Positions 1 through 8,416 of a stretch of 64,000 nt of DNA are shown in pieces. A model generated the notes under the pieces. It saw nothing but the letters and a program-made list of their open reading frames with translations. It made no database searches and was not told the DNA's origin. The first letter of the stretch is position 1. Each line of letters begins with the position of its first letter. Made by a program: the position numbers and the translations under genes. Source of the DNA: Desulfobacterales bacterium (lineage in GTDB: Bacteria > Desulfobacterota > Desulfobacteria > Desulfobacterales > SpSt-501); assembly GCA_025454255.1 (NCBI GenBank), contig JALOOU010000004.1:29032-93031 (forward strand). Reading direction: 5' to 3'.

Positions 1-2
1 TG

Positions 3-206
3 ATCACGAGCGAAATTCAGCTTGCCCGCAAACTGACCTCGCCCGGGCTGTGGGAGTCCGTCGACAACAGCCTGCACTCGGCGCTCGTCATGATGAACTC
101 CGGCGTGCTGGCCGAGGCGACCTATCACATCGCGCAGGCCATCAGCGGGGCGACGACGATCGGGCAGCGCTCGATGCAGAGCCTGCTGGACCAGAAGCTG
201 ATCTGA
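3..206 (+). CDS. C-terminal part of an unidentified protein
   Basis: The reading frame enters from outside the window and stops with TGA at 204-206, leaving the last 67 residues. The tail looks helical and soluble (…SPGLWESVDNSLHSAL…), with no cysteine cluster, membrane segment or recognisable catalytic motif. I do not recognise the family. It converges on the minus-strand gene ending at 227, with about 20 bases between. Codon use is typical of the neighbourhood, so it is probably a real gene end. Confidence 0.5.
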   Translation: MTSEIQLARKLTSPGLWESVDNSLHSALVMMNSGVLAEATYHIAQAISGATTIGQRSMQSLLDQKLI

Positions 207-226
207 CCCCCACCGCGGGCGAATGC

Positions 227-820
227 CTACGGGGTGCGGGTCAGGTCGTTCCAGACCGACTCCAGGCTGCGGGAGGGCGGATCGGAGGCGTTGAAGAGGG
301 GCGTCGCCGTTTCCCGCGCCGCCTCGCTCAAGACCGCTTCGACCTGAGACAGCAGGCCGGAAATCTCCGAATCCTCCAGGACCCGCACCATGCGCAGGTC
401 GTCCTGCGCGCGCCGCATGGTATATTCGAGGGTGTGGTCCGCGACCCGCAGGTAATCGATCCGGCGGTCGATGCGCTCGAGATAGCCATAGAGCCGCTGT
501 ACCAGGCGCAGGTTGTTGCCGATGCGCTCGACGCGCAGGGCCTGTTGGAACTGGCCGACGGCGTGTTGCTGCCGCTCCCGGTCGATTTCGGACCGCAGCT
601 CGCGCACGCAGGCGTGCAACCGATGGCGCAGCTCGCCGGCGGCGGCCCCCCGCTCGGCCAGGCCCTTCCGGGCCGTTGCCATCTCGGAGATCAGATACCC
701 CAAGGTCTCCGCCTTGGGCCTGTCGGAGGCGCACACCACGGCAGCCGCCCCGGCCATGAGCCACGCGAGGAGGCTCATCACGGCAACCGCAGCCAGCCGC
801 TTGCCGCCGGCGGGCGTCAT
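227..820 (-). CDS. Predicted exported coiled-coil protein, unknown function
   Basis: A 197-residue protein with an N-terminal signal peptide or membrane anchor (about residues 8-31: basic start, then a long Ala/Leu/Val stretch ending near Ala-Ser). The rest is highly charged and helical, suggesting a coiled coil in the periplasm. Its start overlaps the stop of the upstream gene by four bases (ATGA), so the two are co-translated. Its end (…PPSRSLESVWNDL) resembles an internal stretch of the upstream protein (…PPPSLEAIWKRV), and both have a charged helical segment before it. The two may therefore be paralogous or share a domain. No enzymatic motif is visible. Confidence 0.7.
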   Translation of the reverse strand: MTPAGGKRLAAVAVMSLLAWLMAGAAAVVCASDRPKAETLGYLISEMATARKGLAERGAAAGELRHRLHACVRELRSEIDRERQQHAVGQFQQALRVERIGNNLRLVQRLYGYLERIDRRIDYLRVADHTLEYTMRRAQDDLRMVRVLEDSEISGLLSQVEAVLSEAARETATPLFNASDPPSRSLESVWNDLTRTP

Positions 821-2307
821 CCCCTCGGCTCCTTTCCCACCGACGGCGGCTGCCGGTCCGACCGGCGCACGGCGTCGACCTGGCGGCGGATTTCGGGCGG
901 CAGAAAGAGTTTGCCCCCGGCCTCCTCGAAGCGCACCAGATGGTCGAGCGCCTCCACTTTTTTAAGCCCCATGAGCTCGATCTGCTGCCCGCTCCAAGCC
1001 GGAAGATGCGCGCTGGCATCGGCCGAGAGCGCGCTGAGTCCGTTCAGCGAGATCACGCGCCCCGGCCACGCGAAAAGGTAGCGGGCCGCCTCCGGCGGGA
1101 GCTGCTTGAGGCCGTTCACGCACAGCCAACTGCCCGGCCACTGGGACAGCCTTCGCGCCGCGGCCGCCGGCAGTTCGGAGACCCGGTTCAAGAAGAGCTC
1201 CTTCGCCCCCGATTCCGCCAGGCAGCGAGCCGTCTTGAGCCTGAGAACCGACAGCTCGGCGATGCGCATGAGCTGCCCGGAGCAGACCTCCTCCGCAATC
1301 GCGGCATCGACGCCCTCGGTCGCCGGAGCCTTGAGCTGCCGGGCCTGGTCCGAAACCCGCTTCCAGATCGCCTCCAGCGACGGCGGAGGCTCCGCGGCGG
1401 TTATCGCCAACCGTTCCGGGGTCGGCTGGCGGGCGTCGAGCGCGGTGTCGATGGCCAGCGCGTGCGCCTGCATGTCGACCCCTTCGGCAAAGGGCAGCAC
1501 CTGGAGATCGACTTCGGCCAGACGCTTGACGAACAAAAGCGCCTCGCTGCCTCCCGACAGCCAGCGCAGAGGGGTGGCCAGGCCGGAGGCATACGCGTGC
1601 CGGCTCTGGATGCTGCGAAGCCCGAGCTCCACCTGCCGGTGGCGCAGGGCCTGGGCGAAGCTCTCGATCCCGTGCCGCCGGACGAGGTAGACGAGCTCCT
1701 CCTCGACCTCCATGATCCCGAAGCGGTATTCCTGCTGCAGCTCGCGCACCTCCTCGGCCTTGGCAAGCAGAACGGCGCGCAGCTGCTCCACCGCCTCCAG
1801 CCGCTCCGGCCAGTCGGGCGATTTTTCCACCGCTGCCGGTGGTTCGCGGCGCGGCGCCGCCTCCGGAGCCAAGGGCCCTGCGCTGGAGACGTGCGCGGCC
1901 CCGTTCGTCACCTGGCGCTGCCCGCCGGCCGGGAAAAAAGCGAGCCACCCCCCCGCCGCCAAAGCGAGAGCCGCCAGACAGAGCGCCAGGGCCCGTTTCG
2001 GCGCGCGGCGGGCAGCGCCGACCGGGCCTTCGGATTTGTTTTCCGGCCCCGCCACCTCCACCAGCACCGGTCGGCTAATGGCGGCCGGGGCGGGCGGAGG
2101 GTCGACCGGGGCCTGCCGCACCGCGGCCGGTTCGGCGTCCCCCGACCTGTCTGGGGGCGCTGCCGCCGCCGCTTGCGCCGGACCCGCTGCAGATTCATCC
2201 CCTGAGTCCGATATGCGCACCTCCGGCGGGGCGGGTGCGCGCTTGCTGCGCGCGTCGCTCTTTATCTCGGCATCGGCAAGCGCCGGTATGTCCGCGGGTG
2301 CGCCCAT
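817..2307 (-). CDS. Membrane-anchored protein with coiled coil and LRR-like 23-24-residue repeats
   Basis: 496 residues. The N-terminal 105 residues are Pro/Ala-rich and probably cytoplasmic and disordered. One membrane helix follows at about 108-127 (ALALCLAALALAAGGWLAFF). Next comes a charged helical region of about 200 residues related to the downstream protein. The C-terminus carries at least three 23-24-residue repeats with the pattern L-x-L-N-G-L-x-x-L…A-A…L…W-x-G (around residues 375-465). They resemble the short leucine-rich repeats common in Planctomycetes/Verrucomicrobia proteins, which are thought to mediate protein binding. The topology suggests an inner-membrane protein with a periplasmic repeat domain. 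It is translationally coupled to the 227-820 gene. Family and function are unknown. Confidence 0.7.
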   Translation of the reverse strand: MGAPADIPALADAEIKSDARSKRAPAPPEVRISDSGDESAAGPAQAAAAAPPDRSGDAEPAAVRQAPVDPPPAPAAISRPVLVEVAGPENKSEGPVGAARRAPKRALALCLAALALAAGGWLAFFPAGGQRQVTNGAAHVSSAGPLAPEAAPRREPPAAVEKSPDWPERLEAVEQLRAVLLAKAEEVRELQQEYRFGIMEVEEELVYLVRRHGIESFAQALRHRQVELGLRSIQSRHAYASGLATPLRWLSGGSEALLFVKRLAEVDLQVLPFAEGVDMQAHALAIDTALDARQPTPERLAITAAEPPPSLEAIWKRVSDQARQLKAPATEGVDAAIAEEVCSGQLMRIAELSVLRLKTARCLAESGAKELFLNRVSELPAAAARRLSQWPGSWLCVNGLKQLPPEAARYLFAWPGRVISLNGLSALSADASAHLPAWSGQQIELMGLKKVEALDHLVRFEEAGGKLFLPPEIRRQVDAVRRSDRQPPSVGKEPRG

Positions 2308-2438
2308 TTTATCTCCCGAAGGGCCCTGCCGAAAAACCGGTCCGCGACGACAGGGCCCTCTTTAGGTATTTCGGCTGCTTTTCCTGCAACTTGAGGCCCG
2401 CCGCTCCCCTGCCCTTGCAGAACCACTCGTTTTCGGCT

Positions 2439-2580
2439 AGAACCGGTCCCATGACCTGCGGCTCACGGCGGCGGCCGAGCGCGAGAGCCAGGCCGCCGCG
2501 AACCGGCTGCGCGCGCCTGCGAGAGGCCCGCCTTCCCGCCGTGGCGGGCCCCGCAGCCGTCCGAGCGGGTGGTGAACCAC
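2439..2580 (+). repeat. Dispersed intergenic repeat, degenerate copy E
   Basis: Lies in the gap between the divergent genes at 2307 and 2667. It starts with AGAACCGGTCCCAT, close to the terminal motif of the other copies, and has a GC-rich palindromic core (CCCGCCGTGGCGGG) and the CCGCAGCCGT segment. It ends near GGTGAACCACC. The CACGGTTGCGGGCAAGG block found in the four better copies is only partly recognisable here, so this is the weakest member. The remaining gap sequence shows nothing else. Confidence 0.45.
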
Positions 2581-2666
2581 CGCGTTGCCCAGTCGCGCCT
2601 TTGACGGCGGAGCACGTCGGCAGCTCCGGCCGCTCACGGCGACATCCAGATCCAAGAGAGGTTTTT

Positions 2667-3866
2667 CTGAAACAGACCGATTTTCTCGTTGTCGGCGCCG
2701 GGATCATCGGGCTGAGCATCGCGCGCGAGCTCGCGCGGCGCTATGCCGGTGCCCGGATCGTCATTCTCGAAAAAGAGAACGAGGTCGCCTTTCACGCCAG
2801 CGGCCGCAACAGCGGAGTGCTGCACGCGGGGTTTTACTACACCGCCGACAGCCTGAAGGCGCGCTTCACCCTCTCCGGCAACCGGCTGCTGACCGACTAC
2901 TGCCTGGAGCACGGCCTGCGCATCAACCGCTGCGGCAAGGTGGTGGTGGCTGCCGACGAAAGCGAGGTCGAGGGCGTCCGCGAGCTGAAACGGCGTGGCG
3001 ATCGAAACGGCGTGGAGGTGCGGCTGATCGATGCCCGGGAGCTCTCGCAGATCGAGCCCAACGCGCGCACCGTCGAGATCGCCCTGTTCTCGCCGACCAC
3101 CTCCACCGTCGACCCCCGCGAGGTGTGTCGTCACATCGCGGCCCATTTTCCGCCGAGCGTTGAGCTGTGGTTCGGACGGCGCTTCGTCGGCAAAACGGCC
3201 GGGGTCGCCCTAACCGATCGCGAGCCGATCGGCTATCGCTACCTTTTCAATGCCGCCGGGCTCTACGCCGACAGGGTCGCCGGCCATTTCGGCGCCGGCC
3301 GCCGCTTCACCATGATCCCGTTCAAGGGAATATACCTGGGCTACCGCGACGATAGCCTGCTGCGGCGGCACGTCTACCCCGTGCCCAACCTGAGCAACCC
3401 GTTTCTCGGCGTGCACTTCACCAAGACGGTCGACGGCCATGTCAAGATCGGGCCAACAGCGATTCCCGCCCTCTGGAGGGAAAATTACGACCTTCTCGGG
3501 CGCTTCGATGCCGGGGAGTTTTTCGCCGTCGCTGCCCGGGAGGCGAAACTGTTCGCGTTCAACCGGTTTAATTTCAGGCGGCTGGCCATCGAGGAGATGC
3601 GCAAATATCACCGCCGGTTTTTCATCGGCCAAGCCGCGCGGCTTCTGCAGCGGCTCGACCCGCGAGGCTTCGGCGACTATACCCTGCCCGGGATCCGGGC
3701 CCAGCTGCTCGACACCGAAACCGACGAGCTCGTGATGGACTTTCTCGTCGAACACGCCGAGGATTCGACCCACGTGCTCAACGCGGTCTCGCCGGCCTTC
3801 ACCTCGGCCTTCAGCTTCGCCGGCCACGTCGTGGACAGCGCCGCGCCGCGAATCACGTTTTGCTGA
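2667..3866 (+). CDS. lhgO: L-2-hydroxyglutarate oxidase (LhgO family)
   Basis: An FAD-dependent oxidase of the DAO superfamily that oxidises L-2-hydroxyglutarate to 2-oxoglutarate, feeding electrons to the membrane quinone pool in known members. Visible features are the N-terminal Rossmann fingerprint VVGAGIIGLSIARELAR, the acidic strand end (VILEKE), the family signature SGRNSGVLHAGFYY, and a C-terminal substrate-domain end (…VSPAFTSAFSFAGHVVD). No ATG sits near the Rossmann motif. The best start is CTG at 2667, five bases after AAGAGAGG, giving 399 residues, the usual length. Upstream in-frame codons are low-complexity and overlap repeat E. It is followed by an FMN reductase 30 bases on, probably in the same transcript. 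Confidence 0.85.
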   Translation: MKQTDFLVVGAGIIGLSIARELARRYAGARIVILEKENEVAFHASGRNSGVLHAGFYYTADSLKARFTLSGNRLLTDYCLEHGLRINRCGKVVVAADESEVEGVRELKRRGDRNGVEVRLIDARELSQIEPNARTVEIALFSPTTSTVDPREVCRHIAAHFPPSVELWFGRRFVGKTAGVALTDREPIGYRYLFNAAGLYADRVAGHFGAGRRFTMIPFKGIYLGYRDDSLLRRHVYPVPNLSNPFLGVHFTKTVDGHVKIGPTAIPALWRENYDLLGRFDAGEFFAVAAREAKLFAFNRFNFRRLAIEEMRKYHRRFFIGQAARLLQRLDPRGFGDYTLPGIRAQLLDTETDELVMDFLVEHAEDSTHVLNAVSPAFTSAFSFAGHVVDSAAPRITFC

Positions 3867-3896
3867 TCTCACCCCAAGCGAAAGAAAGGAGGCCGC

Positions 3897-4478
3897 ATGG
3901 CGAAAAAGAAGCAGAACCTCCTGGTAGTCATCGGAAGCCCCCGGCGCGGCGGCAACAGCGCCGCCTTGGCAGACAGGCTCGCTAAGAGCGCTGCCGCGGC
4001 CGGCGCCGCGGTGGAGGCCCTCTTTCTCCAGGAGCTGGACATCAAACCCTGCACGGCCTGCGAGGCGTGCCGCGCGAAGAGAGCCCGCGGCTGCATCATC
4101 CGCGACGGGATGCAGCCGCTCTACGCAAAAATCAAAGCGGCCGACGCCATCGTCGTCGCCTCCCCGGTCTATTGGTTCAGCCTCTCGGCCCAGACCAAGC
4201 TCTTCATGGATCGTTGGTATGCGCTGGGGGGTGGCAACGACTACCGGGGGCTCAGGGGCAAGCGCTTCGCGCTCCTGCTGGCCTACGCCGACGCGGACGC
4301 CTTCAGCTCCGGTGCGGTGAATGCGTTGCACACGTTTCAGGATGCCATCGGCTATCTGGGGGGAACGATCGCGGGGATGGTCTACGGCAGCGCCGCGAAG
4401 GCCGGGGAGATCCGCGCGCGCAAGGACCTTATGCAGCAGGCGGCCGAGCTTGGCCGGAGGCTGGCGGCGCCGGAATAA
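3897..4478 (+). CDS. NADPH-dependent FMN reductase / flavodoxin-fold protein
   Basis: 193 residues with the iron-sulfur flavoprotein/NADPH-dependent FMN reductase fold. The phosphate-binding loop GSPRRGGNSAAL lies at about residues 13-24. A cysteine cluster, CTACEACRAK, near 53-62 resembles that of iron-sulfur flavoproteins such as Isf but is followed by fewer cysteines. The flavin loop SPVYWFSLSAQTKLFMDR follows. It probably reduces FMN or a small electron acceptor in the cytoplasm, and the physiological substrate cannot be told. The ribosome site AAAGGAGGC precedes ATG 3897 closely. It follows lhgO in the same direction. Confidence 0.85.
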   Translation: MAKKKQNLLVVIGSPRRGGNSAALADRLAKSAAAAGAAVEALFLQELDIKPCTACEACRAKRARGCIIRDGMQPLYAKIKAADAIVVASPVYWFSLSAQTKLFMDRWYALGGGNDYRGLRGKRFALLLAYADADAFSSGAVNALHTFQDAIGYLGGTIAGMVYGSAAKAGEIRARKDLMQQAAELGRRLAAPE

Positions 4479-4529
4479 GCTGCGGGCCGCCGGCCGGGCG
4501 GGTCCGCACGCGGCCGGCGCAGAGCCGCA

Positions 4530-4949
4530 TCAATCGGTGGCCGGCCGGCTGCCGATGTTCCTCAAATGCACCATCGGCCGGGTCTCCTGGCCATGGTCGT
4601 AGAGCCTGAACTCGATTTGGGTCTCTACGTTCCTAGCCCACTCGGGCACCCGGAGGGTGATGGTCGACCACTCGCTGGAGCTGCCCCCGCGGGTGGTCAC
4701 GGCATTGATGATCGCCCAGTTGTCGCTTCTGAAAAACAGGATGTCCACATTGAGCTGGTTCGGCTCGACGCTCATGGCCCACCAGTAGTCGAAGCTGAAG
4801 GTCTCTCTCAGGGTCAGGGTCACTCTCAGAGGCGATTCGTGGGTCACGCTGAGGTAGGGGGCCCGGTTGGGGACTCCCTCGACGATTCCCAAACCGAACA
4901 GGGGGCTCAAGACCATCGACACGATGATGATGGGGACGATTTTTTTCAT
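4530..4949 (-). CDS. Small predicted secreted protein, unknown family
   Basis: The start at 4949 (MKKIVPIIIVSMVLSPLFGL…) has an AGGAGG site upstream, so I prefer it over the longer frame. The first 25 residues are a clean signal peptide. The mature part of about 115 residues is beta-rich with many aromatics (FSFDYWWAM) and alternates polar and hydrophobic residues, suggesting a beta-sandwich. No catalytic motif or cysteine pair is visible. It stands alone, converges on the flavodoxin gene, and is preceded by a good sigma-54-type promoter at 5083-5098, so it may be a condition-specific exported protein. Confidence 0.75.
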   Translation of the reverse strand: MKKIVPIIIVSMVLSPLFGLGIVEGVPNRAPYLSVTHESPLRVTLTLRETFSFDYWWAMSVEPNQLNVDILFFRSDNWAIINAVTTRGGSSSEWSTITLRVPEWARNVETQIEFRLYDHGQETRPMVHLRNIGSRPATD

Positions 4950-5080
4950 GGCTCCAATCCTCCTACCAATCCGGGGTTCCCCCGCTTTCCTCCCGGTTGA
5001 ATGTAGCGGACCGGCAAACTCCTTTTCATGCCATGCCAAAATAATGTCTTTTCGTGTAATTTCAAAGCCGCTGACTAATC

Positions 5081-5099
5081 AAGCAAAAAAAATGCCAAA
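5081..5099 (-). promoter_or_regulatory. Candidate sigma-54 (-24/-12) promoter
   Basis: On the minus strand the sequence reads TTGGCA, eight T, GCTT. GG (5096-5095) and GC (5084-5083) are separated by exactly ten bases, as in the TGGCAC-N5-TTGCA consensus. The predicted transcription start is near 5071, giving a leader of about 120 bases before the secreted-protein gene at 4949. An activator site was not identified. Confidence 0.55.
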
Positions 5100-5100
5100 T

Positions 5101-5582
5101 ATATCTGTTTACGCCGACAATTGTTTTTTTGTATTAAAATAGCATGTTAAAGCGCATGTGGCGCCGTGGCGCGCGCGGCCGGCAGTAGAACCAACGACTA
5201 AAAAGTAGGAAATTTTTTACACAGTGGGAACTTTGGGCATGCACACCGAAAGGATCCGGATGTGGGTGGTTCGCGCATTGCTGTCGGGAGCTGCACCGGC
5301 GAATTCAAACGGTTGCGCCGATAGACAGGGATCGGGGCTTTCGCCTCCGCCCCTGTTGCACGCCACCTGGGTCGGCCCCCTCGCCCATGATGTCGACCAC
5401 CTGTGGAGCCGTTCGCGCGAGGTCCTGATCCCCTTCGAAGCCGGCGGGTCGCGGAGCGGCCGGCACCGGTCGTCGCCGTTGTGCGACCATGCGTCGAACG
5501 CCTGCCTGCCAGCCCCAACGAAGGGCCGGGGCAGATTGGGCCTGCGCTGCCGCTTTGCATTCTGAGCCGTCGGGCGCAGCGC
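5101..5582. other. Gene-free stretch
   Basis: The first 60 bases are AT-rich. The rest is GC-rich and has only short open frames without a ribosome site or family-like composition. I see no RNA gene, repeat copy or terminator with a T-run in it. Confidence 0.4.
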
Positions 5583-6683
5583 TCAGGGCGTCGGCTGCAT
5601 TTCGACCCAGTCGCCGCGCCGCTCCACGTTGGGGTTGAAATTCGGGTCGTCGGTGAGGATGTACTCTCCGGCGCGGCTCACCCAGGCGTACCGGTGGGTG
5701 GACGGCAGCTCCACGCGCTCGCCGCGCACCGGGTCGTTGTAGGTTTCGGTGCCGCGGATGTACTCGCTCCACTCGCGGTTGAGGCGGTCTTGACGCTGCT
5801 GGGTGTCCTGCCACTGGCGCATGCGCTGCTCGCTGATCTGGCTGCTCGTCCGCGACAGGGCCCGGCTGAACTCTCCCACCGCTTTGATCTCCTGCATTTT
5901 GGCTCGGATGGCAGCCTCGACCAGTTGCGCGTAGGTGTTGAACCACTTCAGGTTGATCTTGCTGGAGTTGACGATGGCCAGGTGCACCGGCCGCGATGCT
6001 TCCAACATCCCGCGCTCGGCGCGCATGGCCACCACCCGGTCGGCGACCTGGATGACGATGTTGCCGGCCGGGACCCGAGTGGTCTGCAGCACGGCAAACA
6101 GATCCTCTTCGACCGGAGCCCCGTCGAGGAGGTATTCGATCCGCACGCGGGCGGCGTCATAAAAAATATGAGCGCCCGGTTCGCCGGGTGTGTGCTTCCG
6201 ATGGGCGGCGGCCAGACGAGGCAGATCTTCGCGCTGGGTGACGCGCCAGCGTACCGCGCTGCGCACGCGGGGGATGATGAGGGTTTCAAGGCAGGCGCGT
6301 GCGGAGGCGAAGGGCGGGTGCACCTCGTTGCCGAACCAGCTCGCGCCGACCGGCATCAGTTTACCCGGCCCGCAGTTGTCGCCCCACGTGAAGGGGAAGG
6401 AGGGAAAGGCCTCGACCTGCTGGCGGCTGCGCGGCGCCGACGCCCGGATGTGGGCCCCGGCCGGCAGCACCGGGTGAGCGCGCCAGACAACTCCGCCCTG
6501 CACGTGCCAATCTGCCGGGACCAGAAACGAGGCGGCCTCGCCGCCGATCACCTGGCGGTCTTCGACGCTGATGCGGCGAAATCGCGCTGCGCCAGCCGAA
6601 ACCGCGGTCGTGTCGGCCGGTTGCGCACAAACGCTGAACGCGGCTGTCAGAAGCGCCGCGACGACTGCCAGCACCTGTGCCAT
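5583..6683 (-). CDS. Predicted periplasmic protein, unknown function
   Basis: 366 residues starting with a signal peptide (about 1-20, ending …FSVCAQPA; a lipobox is not convincing). The body has an N-terminal globular half around residues 50-230 and then a long Gln/Arg-rich helical segment (about 275-315). The C-terminal motif region is Tyr/Asp/Pro-rich (…EYIRGTETYNDP…EYILTDDPNFNPN). That tail recalls uncharacterised exported proteins I have seen in Proteobacteria, but I cannot name a domain. It is likely periplasmic. The start ATG at 6683 follows AGGAGAACGACC. No obvious operon partner. Confidence 0.7.
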   Translation of the reverse strand: MAQVLAVVAALLTAAFSVCAQPADTTAVSAGAARFRRISVEDRQVIGGEAASFLVPADWHVQGGVVWRAHPVLPAGAHIRASAPRSRQQVEAFPSFPFTWGDNCGPGKLMPVGASWFGNEVHPPFASARACLETLIIPRVRSAVRWRVTQREDLPRLAAAHRKHTPGEPGAHIFYDAARVRIEYLLDGAPVEEDLFAVLQTTRVPAGNIVIQVADRVVAMRAERGMLEASRPVHLAIVNSSKINLKWFNTYAQLVEAAIRAKMQEIKAVGEFSRALSRTSSQISEQRMRQWQDTQQRQDRLNREWSEYIRGTETYNDPVRGERVELPSTHRYAWVSRAGEYILTDDPNFNPNVERRGDWVEMQPTP

Positions 6684-6944
6684 GGTCGTTCTCCTAATAA
6701 GGATCTGGAGGGCGGCGTCCGCGCAAGCGCGCGGCCCGGTTCGTCGGCCGCGGAGGCGGCCTCGCGCGGGGTCAGGGGCGTCTTGGCATCGCCCAGGATG
6801 TTTCGCGGCGCTGGCGCAGACTGAACTTCGGCGGTGCGATCGGATGGTGCCGGTGGGAGAGTGTCGGTGGCTGCCGACCCGGCCGGACGGCGGGCGAACC
6901 CGGCCGTGAGGGCTGCGCCGTCAAGACCGATTAGCGCCGACGTC

Positions 6945-7097
6945 TCAGGGCTGCTCGGGAGTATCCGGGGAGGCGTCGGAATGTTCAGCGGCGGGGGCCT
7001 CATTTCGTTCCCGTTTACGCTGCAGTTTCTCTTCTTTCTTTTTTTTCTTTTCGAGCTCTTTCTGCCGCTTGTTGAACTTGTAGTTGATCCGTGCCAA
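6945..7097 (-). CDS. Small lysine-rich conserved protein (50 aa)
   Basis: Starts with TTG at 7097 (LARINYKFNKRQKELEKKKK…) and ends with TGA at 6945. The N-terminal pattern A-R-x-N-Y-x-F-x-K-R-Q-K-E followed by a Lys/Arg run is one I recognise from small uncharacterised proteobacterial proteins. The tail is acidic and Pro-rich. It is highly basic and may bind nucleic acid, which is inference. A GAGGGGGCTC ribosome site lies just upstream. It lies downstream of the cold-shock gene on the same strand but after a terminator. It is too short for most gene finders and has a non-ATG start. Confidence 0.65.
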   Translation of the reverse strand: MARINYKFNKRQKELEKKKKKEEKLQRKRERNEAPAAEHSDASPDTPEQP

Positions 7098-7179
7098 TGA
7101 GCCCCCTCTTTTTTGGATCGGTCCTGGTCAAGGCGGGTGCGGGCCAGGCGCCCCGTCCAGTTTGCCGTCGGTTTGCGCA

Positions 7180-7220
7180 AAAAAAAAAAGGGCATTCCTT
7201 CGCGGATGGAAAGAATGCCC
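7180..7220 (-). terminator. Rho-independent terminator of the cold-shock gene
   Basis: On the minus strand GGGCATTCTTTCC pairs with GGAATGCCC and is followed by a run of ten or more T. The hairpin has about ten pairs with one mismatch. It ends the cspA-like transcript 14 bases after the stop codon. Confidence 0.85.
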
Positions 7221-7233
7221 TCACACCGGGTGG

Positions 7234-7434
7234 TTATGACACGACGACATTGACAGCTGAGGGGCCTTTGGGGCCCTGCTGAATGTCGAAGGTCACTTTG
7301 TCGCCTTCGTTCAGGCTTTTGAACCCCGTGGCATTGATCCCGCTGTGGTGAACGAACACATCGGGGCCGTTTTCCTGCGCGATGAAGCCGTAACCTTTAG
7401 CGCTGTTGAACCACTTGACTGTTCCAGTTGCCAT
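7234..7434 (-). CDS. cspA: Cold shock protein (CspA family)
   Basis: 66 residues, the whole of a single cold-shock domain. RNP1 is KGYGFI and RNP2-like residues are DVFVHHS. The start [18 protein letters not shown] is standard and an AAGGAGGA site precedes ATG 7434. These proteins bind single-stranded RNA/DNA and melt RNA structure in the cytoplasm. A strong promoter about 120 bases upstream gives a long leader, as in cold-regulated csp genes, and a terminator follows, so this is a monocistronic unit. Whether it is cold-induced or constitutive cannot be told. Confidence 0.95.
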   Translation of the reverse strand: MATGTVKWFNSAKGYGFIAQENGPDVFVHHSGINATGFKSLNEGDKVTFDIQQGPKGPSAVNVVVS

Positions 7435-7559
7435 GCTGACATCCTCCTTTCCTTGATTTTCGCTCATTCCCAAACTGGAGGTTGTCATTGCGACAAATGG
7501 AGCAGGCCTTCAGAGGGAAGTTGATCCGCATCGCAATGCGGACTTCTTTAAATACAGGC

Positions 7560-7588
7560 ACTATAATCCCCTGCTTAACAAAATGCAA
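7560..7588 (-). promoter_or_regulatory. Sigma-70-type promoter and leader of the cold-shock gene
   Basis: On the minus strand TTGCAT (7588-7583), 17 bases, TATAGT (7565-7560). The start near 7553 gives a leader of roughly 120 bases. Inside it, 7525-7542 forms a small perfect hairpin (CCGCAT, loop TGCG, ATGCGG). Upstream, 7603-7621 is another hairpin (CCGGCG/CGCCGG). Confidence 0.65.
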
Positions 7589-7757
7589 GCAAATAATTGC
7601 ACCCGGCGACTCCTGCGCCGGAGATGGGTTTGATTTCGCCCCCGGGAGTGGATACCATAGTTTCACATCCATATAGGGAGCCGATAGGTGGGGGCCTCAT
7701 TCAGGCTCACTGCAATCGGTATCGCGGTCGAGGGGGTGCCTTCAAGGGAGTCGTCGA

Positions 7758-8381
7758 ATGATCATCAAGCAGCTGAGCGTCGGGCAAATGGAGAACTTCT
7801 GCTACCTGGTCGGATGTCCCCGGACGCGCAAGGCCATCGTGATCGACCCCGGCGCCGATCCGGAGTTCATTCGATCGCAGGCCGAAGCGGAGGGGCTGAC
7901 CATCGCAGCCATTTTCAACACCCACGGGCACGGGGACCACACCGCCGCCGGGCCGGCCCTCAAAGCCGCGACCGGGGCCAGGATCCTCATGCATGCAGCG
8001 GATGCCGCCGGCTCTTTCCCGGTGGACGAGCGCATCGCCGGCGACCAGGATCTGCAGGTGGGCGACATCGTGCTGCGGGTGCTTCACACCCCCGGCCACA
8101 CCCCGGGGGGGCTCTGCCTCTACGGCCATGGGCAGCTCTTCACCGGCGACACCCTCTTCGTCGGGGACAGCGGCCGCACCGATCTGCCCGGCGGCCACCG
8201 CCCCACGCTGGCGGCTTCCCTTCGCCGCCTGATGGGTTTGCCGGAAGATACCGTGGTTTGGCCCGGGCACGACTACGGCCCTACCCCGTCCTCCACCATC
8301 GGCTGGGAGAAGCGCCACAATGTGAATGCCCGCGAGTACGGATTTTTCGTCGACGACCGGCCCGGCAACGAGCCGCCCTGA
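7758..8381 (+). CDS. MBL-fold metallo-hydrolase (glyoxalase II-like)
   Basis: 207 residues with the metallo-beta-lactamase metal motif THGHGDHT (about 53-60), a further histidine in the TPGHTPGG segment, the bridging aspartate in FTGDTLF, and a final WPGHDYG histidine. This is the core of hydroxyacylglutathione hydrolases and persulfide dioxygenases, but the C-terminal glutathione-binding domain of classical GloB is short. It acts in the cytoplasm on a thioester or persulfide. The neighbour 35 bases downstream is a rhodanese fusion, which favours a role in sulfane-sulfur handling (inference). A GGGAG site precedes ATG 7758. Confidence 0.85.
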   Translation: MIIKQLSVGQMENFCYLVGCPRTRKAIVIDPGADPEFIRSQAEAEGLTIAAIFNTHGHGDHTAAGPALKAATGARILMHAADAAGSFPVDERIAGDQDLQVGDIVLRVLHTPGHTPGGLCLYGHGQLFTGDTLFVGDSGRTDLPGGHRPTLAASLRRLMGLPEDTVVWPGHDYGPTPSSTIGWEKRHNVNAREYGFFVDDRPGNEPP

Positions 8382-8416
8382 ATCCACCCCTCCCATCGAA
8401 TGAGGAGAAAATCGCA

